The notes beneath the pieces are model-generated. The model made no database searches, had not been told where the DNA came from, and saw only the letters and a list, made by a program, of their open reading frames with translations. From contig JALQYQ010000059.1 in assembly GCA_023262855.1 (NCBI GenBank), forward strand, positions 1-56,119: a stretch of 56,119 nt of DNA, given 5' to 3'. A program made the position numbers and the translations under genes. Of this stretch, positions 9,649 through 18,563 are shown piece after piece (the first letter of the stretch is position 1; each line of letters opens with the position of its first letter). This DNA is from Crocinitomicaceae bacterium (lineage in GTDB: Bacteria; Bacteroidota; Bacteroidia; Flavobacteriales_D; Crocinitomicaceae).

Positions 9649-10851
9649 ATGAAAGATAAATCAACATTGCCATCTCGTAAATTAACAATTACACTAAAAA
9701 CAGTTTTTGGCTTAGAGGAAGCAGTTGTGCAAGAACTTGAAGAGTTGGGCTTTTCCGGAATGACTGTTGCTAACAGGGCAGTTTATTTGAAAGGAGATTG
9801 GGAGGATGTGTATAAATTGAATTTGCATTGTCGATGTGTGATTTCAGTATTAGTCAAAATTGCAGAATTTGAATTGCGAAATGAGGATGATTTGTACAGA
9901 CAATGTATGCGAATTGATTGGCCATCAATTTTCTCCGTTGACAAAACATTTGCAGTGAAAGGTGCTGTTTTTTCTGATATGTTTAATCATACGCAATTTC
10001 CTTACTTATTGGTAAAAGATGCTATTGCAGATACCTTTAGAAAACAGTTCAATGAGCGTCCAGATGTTAACATAAAAACGCCCCAGGTGATGTTTGACTT
10101 GTATATTCGTGACCGAAAAGCAACAATTTCTGTAAATACGAGCGGTGTTCCATTGTTTCAGCGTGGATATCGTGAAACAGCTGGGGAGGCACCATTGAAT
10201 GAGGTTGTAGCAGCAGGTTTAGTTCGTTTAAGTGGTTGGGACCGTAAATCAACATTCATGGATCCTTTTTGTGGTTCAGGTACGCTTTTGATTGAAGCTG
10301 CTTTTTTAGCAACTGGAATCCCTTCGAACATTGAACGTCAGCATTATGCCTTTAAAAATCTATCCAATTTTGATTCAGAAGTTTGGGAGAAAATGTTGAA
10401 TGATGCACGCAAACGTGTAACTGAATTGCCTTGTGAAATCATCGGTTCGGATATAAGTGATGAAATGATTCTGAAAACAAGACGAAATCTTCGTGCTTTG
10501 CCTTTTGGTCGTTTTGTGAAAACAGCTGTTTTGCCCTTTCAAGAAGTGAAAGCTCCAGAAGAAAAAGGTGTATTGATTTCAAATCCACCATATGGTATTC
10601 GAATGGGAGAGGAAATCGAAGAAATGTATGAGGAATTTGGAAGTTGGATGAAACACGAAATGAAAGGATTTAATTGTTGGGTGCTTTCGTCAAGTGAAGA
10701 AGGTTTCAAATCAATTGGTTTAAAACCAGATAAGAAAATCAAAGTGTTTAATGGTGAGTTAGAATGTAGTTTTAGAAAATATTCAATTTACGATGGATCC
10801 AAAAAGGTGCATAAATCAAATTCAACTGATGTTGAGTTATTAATAAAGTAG
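9649..10851 (+). CDS. THUMP-domain class I SAM-dependent RNA methyltransferase (RlmL/Trm14-like)
   Basis: A 400-residue RNA methyltransferase. The N-terminus (TLKTVFGLEEAVVQELEELGF) and the segment to about residue 165 form the ferredoxin-like/THUMP RNA-binding part. The Rossmann catalytic domain has motif I FMDPFCGSGTLLIEA and the N6-methyladenine/N2-guanine type motif IV SNPPYGIRMG. The family methylates 23S rRNA guanine (RlmL N-terminal half, m2G2445) or tRNA; the target here is not certain. ATG 9649 was chosen because the frame extending upstream to 9478 would run inside the patatin gene and code for a non-conserved Pro/Cys-rich stretch. A bidirectional terminator follows 13 nt after the stop. 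Confidence 0.88.
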   Translation: MKDKSTLPSRKLTITLKTVFGLEEAVVQELEELGFSGMTVANRAVYLKGDWEDVYKLNLHCRCVISVLVKIAEFELRNEDDLYRQCMRIDWPSIFSVDKTFAVKGAVFSDMFNHTQFPYLLVKDAIADTFRKQFNERPDVNIKTPQVMFDLYIRDRKATISVNTSGVPLFQRGYRETAGEAPLNEVVAAGLVRLSGWDRKSTFMDPFCGSGTLLIEAAFLATGIPSNIERQHYAFKNLSNFDSEVWEKMLNDARKRVTELPCEIIGSDISDEMILKTRRNLRALPFGRFVKTAVLPFQEVKAPEEKGVLISNPPYGIRMGEEIEEMYEEFGSWMKHEMKGFNCWVLSSSEEGFKSIGLKPDKKIKVFNGELECSFRKYSIYDGSKKVHKSNSTDVELLIK

Positions 10852-10864
10852 TAGAAATAAAAAA

Positions 10865-10893
10865 GCCGTTAATCATGATTAACGGCTTTTTTT
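10865..10893. terminator. bidirectional rho-independent terminator
   Basis: A perfect 22-bp palindrome (GCCGTTAATCA/TGATTAACGGC, 10865-10886) is flanked by A5 on the left and T7 on the right, so it can end both the RNA methyltransferase gene and the convergent gltA. Confidence 0.9.
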
Positions 10894-10907
10894 ATGGTTC
10901 TTTAGAA

Positions 10908-12194
10908 TTATCTTTTAGAAATTTCCACGTAATCTCTTGGAGTTGCACCAGTGTAAATTTGTCTTGGTCTTCCAATTGGTTCGTTGTTTTCTGTCATTTC
11001 TTTCCATTGTGAAATCCATCCTGGTAGACGTCCCAGTGCAAACATTACAGTAAACATTTCTGTTGGAATTCCTAAAGCACGGTAAATGATACCTGAGTAG
11101 AAATCAACATTTGGATATAGGTTACGTGCTTTGAAGTATTCGTCTTCCAATGCTACTTTTTCTAATTTTTTAGCAATTTCCAACATAGGATCATTGATTC
11201 CCATTTTCTCTAATACATCATCACATGCTTTTTTGATAATTGTTGCGCGTGGGTCAAAGTTTTTGTAAACACGGTGTCCGAATCCCATTAAACGGAATGG
11301 ATCATCTTTGTCTTTCGCTTTCGCAACCCATTTGTCAACATCACCACCATCGTTGTGTATTTTCTCCAACATTTCTATTACAGCTTGATTTGCACCACCA
11401 TGAAGAGGACCCCAAAGTGCAGATATACCTGCAGAAATTGTTGCGTATAAATTCGCTTGAGATGAGCCAACGATTCTAACTGTAGAAGTCGAACAGTTTT
11501 GTTCGTGATCAGCATGTAAAATCAATAATTTATTCAATGCACTAACTACTACTGGATCGATTTTATAATCTTCAGTAGGCATTGCAAACATCATGTGCAA
11601 GAAGTTCCCACAGTAGTCGTATTCATTTTTAGGATACATGAATGGGTGACGCATTGCATTTTTATAAGACCAAGCAGCTAAAGTAGGCAACTTCGCTAAT
11701 AAACGATGAATTGTTAAGTCTTTCGCTTCAGCGCTTCTATTTGGATCCAATGATTCAGGATAGAAAGTAGACAACGAACAAACCATAGATGCTAATACAC
11801 CCATTGGATGTGCTTTCGCTGGATACGCTTCAAAGAATTGTTTCATATCCTCATGCACCAAGGTGTGTTTTGTGATGCTGTTTGAAAATGAATCCAATTG
11901 CGCTTGAGTTGGCAAAGCTCCATAAATCAATAAATAAGCAACTTCAATAAATGTAGCTTTTTCAGCTAATTGCTCGATTGGATAACCACGGTAGTGAAGA
12001 ATACCTTTTTCTCCATCTAAAAAAGTGATAGCACTTTTTGTTGCACCAGTGTTTTTGTAACCAGTGTCTAATGTTACATAACCAGTTGTATCACGAAGTT
12101 TACTAATATCAATAGCTTTTTCGTTTTCGGTTCCAGTAATAACAGGAAATTCGTATGTCTTTCCTTCTAGTTCAATTTTCGCAATCTCGCTCAT
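10908..12194 (-). CDS. gltA: citrate synthase
   Basis: A 428-residue type II (hexameric-type) citrate synthase condensing acetyl-CoA and oxaloacetate, the entry step of the TCA cycle. The N-terminal GKTYEFPVI domain is typical of Gram-negative enzymes. Active-site segments seen: HADHEQNCSTSTVR (about residue 225 on), GPLHGGANQAV with the first catalytic His (about 265), FGHRVYKNFDPR with the second (about 306), and NVDFYSGI with the catalytic Asp (about 363). It starts at ATG 12194. The 138 bp upstream, to the peptidase stop, is very AT-rich and includes a near-consensus TAATTTAG box at 12237-12244. It is monocistronic, ended by the palindromic terminator. Confidence 0.97.
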   Translation of the reverse strand: MSEIAKIELEGKTYEFPVITGTENEKAIDISKLRDTTGYVTLDTGYKNTGATKSAITFLDGEKGILHYRGYPIEQLAEKATFIEVAYLLIYGALPTQAQLDSFSNSITKHTLVHEDMKQFFEAYPAKAHPMGVLASMVCSLSTFYPESLDPNRSAEAKDLTIHRLLAKLPTLAAWSYKNAMRHPFMYPKNEYDYCGNFLHMMFAMPTEDYKIDPVVVSALNKLLILHADHEQNCSTSTVRIVGSSQANLYATISAGISALWGPLHGGANQAVIEMLEKIHNDGGDVDKWVAKAKDKDDPFRLMGFGHRVYKNFDPRATIIKKACDDVLEKMGINDPMLEIAKKLEKVALEDEYFKARNLYPNVDFYSGIIYRALGIPTEMFTVMFALGRLPGWISQWKEMTENNEPIGRPRQIYTGATPRDYVEISKR

Positions 12195-12332
12195 CTTAAT
12201 AATGCCAATTATTTACGTCGTATAATTATTTCACGCCTAAATTAGTAAACTATTTGTTTTAAAAAAACATGTTTATGCGATTATTTTTTCAAAAAAATAA
12301 CAAATTCTATTTTGTGTGTAATTCAAGTCTAA

Positions 12333-14507
12333 TTATAGGTTCTCTAATGTGTAATTAAACATCATGGTAAATAGGTGATTACGCGTGTTTCCACCATAAA
12401 TTCCATGGTTTTTATTCGGGTAAATGAATAAGTCGAATTGTTTGTCAGCTTTCACCAAGGCATTAATCATTTCCATTGTGTTTTGATAATGCACATTATC
12501 GTCACCTGAGCCATGGATTAATAAATACTTTCCTTTTAACTGGTTCACAAAATTAATGGGTGAATTATCATTGTATCCCGTTGGATTTTCTTGAGGAGTT
12601 CGCATGAATCGTTCTGTATAAATATTGTCGTAGTATTTCCAGTTTGTCACGGGAGCCACAGCAATTCCCATTTTGAATACATCAGCACCTTTTGTCATAG
12701 CTAGCGAAGTCATAAAACCTCCGTAACTCCATCCTTGGATTCCAATGCGATTTGGATCTACGAAACTCATTTCTTGCAATTCTTTAGCAGTATTGATGAA
12801 ATCCTCTACTTCTAATTTACCCAATTGTAAATACGTCGATTTTTTAAACTCGGCTCCTCTGTACATTGTTCCTCTTGGATCTACAGAAACAACGATGTAT
12901 CCTTTTTGCGCCAACAACTGATGATACATGTAATCATTTCCGTCCCAAGCGTCGCTAACTTCATTATGTCCTGGTCCACCATAAATAGTAATGTAAACTG
13001 GGTATTTTTTTGTTGGATCGAAATTTACGGGTTTAATCATTGAACCGTTAAGCGTGGTGGTGCCTGAATGAAATGTGACAAATTCTTTTGTGGCCAACTT
13101 GTAATTCGCTAAAACACTTTTCAATTTAGCATTGTCTTCCAAAATCGTAAGTTCTTTTCCTTCGTTGTCGCACAAAGAATAGACAGGTGGTGTATTTGCA
13201 TTGGAGTACGTTTTTACAAAATATTTCATGCCAGAAGTAAACTCAGCATCGTTCATGCCGGTTTCCAAAGAAATTGCTTTTTTGCTGCTTCCGTCTATGT
13301 TCACTTTATAGATACCTTTTGAAATAGGAGATTTTTCAGCAGATGAAAAATAAATTGTTCCTTTTTCTTCATCAATTCCGAAGAAGTCAATTACATCCCA
13401 GTTTCCTTTTGTGATTTGAGTGCTTTGACCGTCAAAAGAAAGTTTATAGATGTGATTAAAACCATCTTGTTCACTTGTTCGAAGAATCGTGTTGCCGTCT
13501 TTTAAAATCAGTAGATTATTGTCAATTTCGACATATTGAGCTGCTTTTTCTTGATAAAACACTTTGTGAATTGGTTTTTTACCTGTCATATCAACTAAGT
13601 GATATTTTAATTCATTTTGATGGCGATTCAATGTTTGTAAAATCAATTTGTTTGCATTTCCTGACCATTGAATACGTGGAATGTACTCATATTCACCCAA
13701 ATCTAAATTGCTTATTTTACCACCTTTGATTGCAATGATATGTGCTGTGACTTTACTGTTTACTTCGCCAGCTTTTGGGTATTTGAAGGTGTACAATTCA
13801 GGGTAAAGTTCTTTGTAGTAAGTCATAGTGAATTCCTTAACTTCTTTCTCGTTGAATTTCAGGAAACCAATGTATTTGCTATCAGGCGACCAGCCGTAAG
13901 CTTTAGTTATTGCAAATTCTTCCTCGTATACCCAATCAGTTGTACCGTTGATGATTTTGTTTCTTTTTCCGTCCTCCGTTAATTGAGTCACTTTTCCGGT
14001 TGCAATGTCTTTTACAAATAAGTCATTTTTATGAATAAAAGATACTTTGGTTCCATCGGGAGAATATTCAGCTAAAGTTTGTGGTTGGTGTGTTTCGTCC
14101 AACGGTTTTAAGGCTTTTGTTTTTAGATCAAACAAGTAATATACAGCATTGAAACTTCTGCGATAAATAGGAGTTGTTTGTGTTGTAATTAAAATCTTTG
14201 TTTCATCATCGTTGAAAAAGTAATCGTCAATGCTGATTAAGTTTCCGTTGTATTTTAATTGGTCACTTGTGACAAGTGTTTCTGATGAAGCATTGGCGTC
14301 AGAAATTAAGTGCTTAGTGATCGATACTTTTCCATCCTTTTCATCCAATTTTGTATAATGGATACCATCTTTCATAGATCTAAAGCCATCGATGTATGCT
14401 CCAGAAAATTCATATTTTTTCCAAATTTTCTCAACGGAAAGATCTTGTGCAAAAGCTTGAATAGTACAAACGATTCCAACGAACAAAAACAAATAGTATT
14501 TTTTCAT
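12333..14507 (-). CDS. secreted S9 family dipeptidyl-peptidase (DPP IV-like)
   Basis: A 724-residue exported prolyl-oligopeptidase-clan serine peptidase. The signal peptide MKKYYLFLFVGIVCTIQAFA ends before QDLSVEKIW. About residues 40-480 form the DPP IV-type beta-propeller, which includes DWVYEEEF, the Glu motif that binds the substrate N-terminus in DPP IV. The alpha/beta-hydrolase domain has the nucleophile GWSYGG (Ser about 593), Asp in HGSGDDNVH (about 667) and His in NKNHGIYG (about 702). The family releases N-terminal dipeptides after Pro or Ala, probably in the periplasm or on the surface. A TACTTTAG near-consensus -7 box precedes it. It is unlinked to the genes on either side. Confidence 0.94.
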   Translation of the reverse strand: MKKYYLFLFVGIVCTIQAFAQDLSVEKIWKKYEFSGAYIDGFRSMKDGIHYTKLDEKDGKVSITKHLISDANASSETLVTSDQLKYNGNLISIDDYFFNDDETKILITTQTTPIYRRSFNAVYYLFDLKTKALKPLDETHQPQTLAEYSPDGTKVSFIHKNDLFVKDIATGKVTQLTEDGKRNKIINGTTDWVYEEEFAITKAYGWSPDSKYIGFLKFNEKEVKEFTMTYYKELYPELYTFKYPKAGEVNSKVTAHIIAIKGGKISNLDLGEYEYIPRIQWSGNANKLILQTLNRHQNELKYHLVDMTGKKPIHKVFYQEKAAQYVEIDNNLLILKDGNTILRTSEQDGFNHIYKLSFDGQSTQITKGNWDVIDFFGIDEEKGTIYFSSAEKSPISKGIYKVNIDGSSKKAISLETGMNDAEFTSGMKYFVKTYSNANTPPVYSLCDNEGKELTILEDNAKLKSVLANYKLATKEFVTFHSGTTTLNGSMIKPVNFDPTKKYPVYITIYGGPGHNEVSDAWDGNDYMYHQLLAQKGYIVVSVDPRGTMYRGAEFKKSTYLQLGKLEVEDFINTAKELQEMSFVDPNRIGIQGWSYGGFMTSLAMTKGADVFKMGIAVAPVTNWKYYDNIYTERFMRTPQENPTGYNDNSPINFVNQLKGKYLLIHGSGDDNVHYQNTMEMINALVKADKQFDLFIYPNKNHGIYGGNTRNHLFTMMFNYTLENL

Positions 14508-14853
14508 GATTTGAATATTATATGAACGCTAAAGTATAAAATGTTTATTTCTCAGTTATAAAATGGTTCAAAACCTTTTCAGAATGTTAACAATTAAATA
14601 ATGCCACTAGCTGAAAATTATATTATTTTTGTTCCGAATTTTTTCATGTTCTCCTTGATGCTAAGTGTATTAGACTGAAACCATGAAAAAATATAACAGA
14701 GCGATATGAAAAAATAATGTTTAAATGGGATAGTGGGTTATGGTTGAGGTTTAATCTCAATGTTCGTCAGTATCAATTAAGTACACCCAACTATCTAGCT
14801 TATTTTCACGTTCTTATCACAAGCATTTTCTTTAAATTTAAAACCAATATCGT
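14508..14853. promoter_or_regulatory. 346-bp divergent intergenic region
   Basis: This region separates the peptidase gene (left) from the DNA-utilisation block (right). No credible gene is present; the longest ATG frame I noticed, at 14682, codes for only eight residues. Notable structure: an 11-bp inverted repeat, ATTTTTTCATG at 14638-14648 and CATGAAAAAAT at 14682-14692, with a 33-nt loop; a TATTTTTG box at 14624-14631; a short hairpin TTGAG-gtttaat-CTCAA near 14745; and a TTTAAATTTAAA palindrome at 14831-14842, 11 nt before the next ATG. It probably holds the promoters of both flanking transcripts. Confidence 0.5.
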
Positions 14854-15774
14854 ATGAAAAAAACGTTACTTTTTGTTAGTGTTTTAGCGTTAGGAACGAC
14901 CTATGCTCAAAATTGTTCAGAATTATTTATTTCAGAATATGTTGAGGGGTCAGGTAATGACAAAGCTTTAGAAATTTATAACCCAACAGGATCAGCAATT
15001 GATTTAGCCGGTTACCGAGTTGAGCGTTTTTCCAATGGTGAAGCAACGTCTGCAGCGGGTGGTGTATTGAATTTAAGTGGGTCAATCGCTCCTTATTCGA
15101 CATTTGTAATTGTAAATGGTGTTGGTGTGACTTCTACTGCAACAGGATCGTCTCCAGCTGCTTCAACTACATTACAAGCTATGGCAGATTTGTTGGATGG
15201 AGCTTATCCTGCACCAACATTTATGAATGGTAATGATGCAATTGCATTGTTTAACGGTTCAACAATGATTGATTTAATGGGTAAAATTGGAGATGCTTCA
15301 ATGGTGTCAAGTCAATCGTGGAGTGATGCTTTTCCATATGATGGTTCAGCAGGTGCTTGGTGGACAAAAGATCAAACATTGATTCGTAAAGCGTCTGTAA
15401 AGGTTGGAGTTGCTTCAAATCCAGATCCATTTATTGTTACAACTGAATGGGATTCTTTACCAAAAGATACTTGGACAGAATTAGGGCAACACACGTGTGA
15501 TTGTTTTTTAGGTTTAACTGAAAATACAAACGCAATTTCATTTGCTGTATATCCAAATCCAAGTTCTACTGGAAATGTTATTATTTCGGCATCTGAAGAA
15601 ATTGAATTTATCGAAGTAATCAACATATTGGGGCAAGTTGTATTGACAGCTGAAGTAAAGGATCTTGTTAAAACTACATCTTTGAATGCCTCTGATTTGA
15701 CAAAAGGTGTTTACACTGTGCGTATTCGTTTTGCGAATAAATCGCTTTCACAAACAAGTATAGCAATTCAATAA
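14854..15774 (+). CDS. secreted lamin-tail-domain protein with T9SS sorting domain
   Basis: A 306-residue secreted protein. A signal peptide (MKKTLLFVSVLALGTTYA) is followed by a lamin tail domain (about 20-170; ELFISEYVEGSGNDKALEIYNPTG, then DLAGYRVERFSNG), and a type A T9SS C-terminal domain (about 229-306) with YPNP, the GQVV turn and the GVYTVRI strand. In other bacteria lamin-tail domains occur fused to or near extracellular nucleases and probably help bind DNA or anchor the protein; no catalytic motif is seen here. It is the first gene of a same-strand block continuing with a TonB receptor 32 nt after the stop, which suggests a joint role in extracellular DNA handling. Confidence 0.88.
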   Translation: MKKTLLFVSVLALGTTYAQNCSELFISEYVEGSGNDKALEIYNPTGSAIDLAGYRVERFSNGEATSAAGGVLNLSGSIAPYSTFVIVNGVGVTSTATGSSPAASTTLQAMADLLDGAYPAPTFMNGNDAIALFNGSTMIDLMGKIGDASMVSSQSWSDAFPYDGSAGAWWTKDQTLIRKASVKVGVASNPDPFIVTTEWDSLPKDTWTELGQHTCDCFLGLTENTNAISFAVYPNPSSTGNVIISASEEIEFIEVINILGQVVLTAEVKDLVKTTSLNASDLTKGVYTVRIRFANKSLSQTSIAIQ

Positions 15775-15806
15775 TACTCTTTTTCTTCAAAGAAAATAAC
15801 TGATTT

Positions 15807-18542
15807 ATGAGAAAGTTCATGCTCTCCATATTGGCAATTTTTGGTCTGACTGTAATCGTTTACGGTCAGACTAAAGTTGAGTTGAATGGAACCATTTTTG
15901 ACAAAGAGAACGACGAGACCGTTGTTGGAGCAAAGATTGTTTGTGATAAGGTTTTGATTACTAAGTCCGATATTGATGGAAAATACGCATTGCAAGTTGA
16001 TGCGAATAAAGTACATCAATTAACAATCACTTGCATTGGTTTTGATACGATGGTTCTTGACGTAAAAGTGGGAAGCTCGGCGACAACATTTGATGTTGTA
16101 ATGCCAAAATATGAAAAGGTGATGGATGAGGTAGTTGTTAAGGCTGATGTTGCCAAAACACGTGAAACACCAATTGCTTTCTCAAAATTAACTGCCAAAC
16201 AACTTTCAGAAGATTTAGGTACACGCGATTTACCAATGGTACTAAATTCAACCCCTGGAGCTTACGCAACAGAACAGGGTGGTGGAGCAGGTGACGCGCG
16301 TGTATCAATTCGTGGATTTGACCAACGTAACATTGCTGTTTTAGTGGATGGTGTTCCGGTGAATGACATGGAAAATGGTCAGGTTTATTGGAGTAACTGG
16401 GACGGATTAGGTGATATCACACGTTACATGCAAGTTCAACGAGGACTTGGAGCTTCTAAATTATCGATCGTTTCTGTTGGAGGAACAATGAACATTGTAA
16501 CGAAAGGTATCGATGCGAAAATGGGAGCCTCTGTAAAACAGGAAGTAAATAATTACGGATTATACAAAACCTCTTTAAGCTACAATACGGGTATGTTAAA
16601 AGGGAATTGGGGTGTAACCGTAGCAGGAGCAAGAAAATGGGGTACAAGTTATGCTGATGCAACGTTTGATGATGCTTGGTCCTATTTTTTAAAAGTTCAA
16701 AAGAAGTTTAATAAACATTTATTCAGTTTGGGAGTTAACGGTGCGCCGCAATCTCACGGACAACGTACAACGCGTTTGCCAATTGCTGTAATTGATAAAG
16801 GATTGGCTGAAAAAGCTGGAATTAACTACATGGAATCGTTGGATTCTATCTCTAATGTTTCGAGTTCACAATTTACAACACCTACAATAGGTGCAAGAGG
16901 AATTCGTTACAATCCTAATTATGGAATGATGAATGGTTCGGATTTTAATGAGAAAGTGAATTATTTTCATAAACCTCAATTTAATCTTACACATTCATAC
17001 GAACCGAATGACAAAATAAATTTAACAACTGTCGTTTATATGTCAATCGGTAAAGGAGGAGGAACTTCAATGAAGAACCAAACTTCCAGAGATACTACAA
17101 CAGGGTTAATCAATATGCAAGATGTGTATGATTACAATTCAACACATTATTCTAATATATATAGTACAACTGAGCATGTGGCTAGTAACTACATTCGTTC
17201 TGCGAATAACGATCACAAATGGGTTGGTTTATTATCAACCTTCAATTATAAAATAAATAAAAAATGGTCATCAATGTTTGGTATTGATGCCAGATATTAC
17301 AAAGGGTCTCATTATCAGTCAATTTACAACCTGATGGGTGGAGATTATGCAATTGATAATGCAGATGAAAACCAACCAATTCCAACACCTGGAAATACGT
17401 CAAGTTCAATGAAACGTGTCGGTGACAAGGTTTCATACTACAATGATGCCTTTGTTAAATGGGGAGGAGTTTTTGGTCAAGTTGAGTACAAAAAAGACAA
17501 ATGGAGTACATTTTTAACTTCTTCTGTAAATGAAACGGGTTATCAGCGCGTGGATTATTTTAAAAAGAAAGACATTGTTTTAGCAGATACAACGTTTGCT
17601 CAGGCTGTTGGTTATGGCGATACCCTTAATTACAATGGTCAAAAATATACGATAAATTCGTCTGAAGCACGTTATGCAACAACAGACCAAAAATGGTTCA
17701 TGGGGGCGACGGTTAAAGCTGGTGCGAATTATAATATTGACAAACACCACAATGTATTCTTTAATACTGGATTTTTGAGTATTGCACCGAAAATGAATAC
17801 CGTTTTTGACAATAACAATCGTGAATTTTTAGCAATTGAAAATCAAAAAGTATATTCTGTTGAATTAGGTTATGGATTCAAAAGCAAAAAATTCTCAGCC
17901 AATGTGAACGGATATTACACACTTTGGAGAAATAAGCCACCATCATACACTCCTACAACTCCTGATGGAGATTCATACAATATTAATGGACTTGATGCTC
18001 TTCACAAAGGAGTTGAATTAGATTTCATTTATAAAATACTTCCAAATCTTGATTTTGAAGGTTTAGCATCAATCGGAGATTGGAAAACTATTTCAGGAAG
18101 TACAGCAAATATTGTTGATCAAGATGGAAATATTCTTGCAGTTGTAGATTTTAGTGCTGTCAATGTACATGTTGGTGATGCCGCTCAAATTCAATACGGA
18201 GCAAGTTTACGCTACGAGGTTATCAAAGGGCTTTATTTTAAATTACGCTATACTTATTTTGGTAAAAACTTTGCGAATTTTGATCCAACAAATTTAGTTG
18301 GAACAAACAAAGATCGCGAATCATGGCAAATGCCAAATTACAATCTATTGGATTTCAATTTCGGGTATGAATTGAAGTTTTTGAAGAAATATAAAGCGAC
18401 ACTTAATGGTGGAGTAATGAATATATTGAACACTGTATACATTACAGATGCTCAAAATGGAGATGGCTTTGATGCTTCTACTGCGAATGTCTTTGTCGGT
18501 ATGGGAAGACGTTTCAATTTAGGACTAAAAGTTTCTTTTTAA
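15807..18542 (+). CDS. TonB-dependent outer-membrane receptor (SusC-like N-terminus)
   Basis: A 911-residue receptor. The signal peptide MRKFMLSILAIFGLTVIVYG is followed by a carboxypeptidase-D regulatory-like domain (about 22-110; VELNGTIFDKENDETVVGAKI), a plug domain (about 125-235; GDARVSIRGFDQRNIAVLVDGVPVND, then GLGASKLSIVSVGGTMNIV) and a 22-strand-type barrel ending in Phe (RFNLGLKVSF). No SusD-like partner is adjacent, so it is a stand-alone receptor rather than a glycan SusCD pair. Its position between a lamin-tail protein and an endonuclease/5'-nucleotidase set suggests it imports a nucleic-acid breakdown product (oligonucleotide, nucleoside or phosphate); this is inference from context only. 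Confidence 0.9.
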   Translation: MRKFMLSILAIFGLTVIVYGQTKVELNGTIFDKENDETVVGAKIVCDKVLITKSDIDGKYALQVDANKVHQLTITCIGFDTMVLDVKVGSSATTFDVVMPKYEKVMDEVVVKADVAKTRETPIAFSKLTAKQLSEDLGTRDLPMVLNSTPGAYATEQGGGAGDARVSIRGFDQRNIAVLVDGVPVNDMENGQVYWSNWDGLGDITRYMQVQRGLGASKLSIVSVGGTMNIVTKGIDAKMGASVKQEVNNYGLYKTSLSYNTGMLKGNWGVTVAGARKWGTSYADATFDDAWSYFLKVQKKFNKHLFSLGVNGAPQSHGQRTTRLPIAVIDKGLAEKAGINYMESLDSISNVSSSQFTTPTIGARGIRYNPNYGMMNGSDFNEKVNYFHKPQFNLTHSYEPNDKINLTTVVYMSIGKGGGTSMKNQTSRDTTTGLINMQDVYDYNSTHYSNIYSTTEHVASNYIRSANNDHKWVGLLSTFNYKINKKWSSMFGIDARYYKGSHYQSIYNLMGGDYAIDNADENQPIPTPGNTSSSMKRVGDKVSYYNDAFVKWGGVFGQVEYKKDKWSTFLTSSVNETGYQRVDYFKKKDIVLADTTFAQAVGYGDTLNYNGQKYTINSSEARYATTDQKWFMGATVKAGANYNIDKHHNVFFNTGFLSIAPKMNTVFDNNNREFLAIENQKVYSVELGYGFKSKKFSANVNGYYTLWRNKPPSYTPTTPDGDSYNINGLDALHKGVELDFIYKILPNLDFEGLASIGDWKTISGSTANIVDQDGNILAVVDFSAVNVHVGDAAQIQYGASLRYEVIKGLYFKLRYTYFGKNFANFDPTNLVGTNKDRESWQMPNYNLLDFNFGYELKFLKKYKATLNGGVMNILNTVYITDAQNGDGFDASTANVFVGMGRRFNLGLKVSF

Positions 18543-18563
18543 ATTAACGCAAATTTTAAACAC

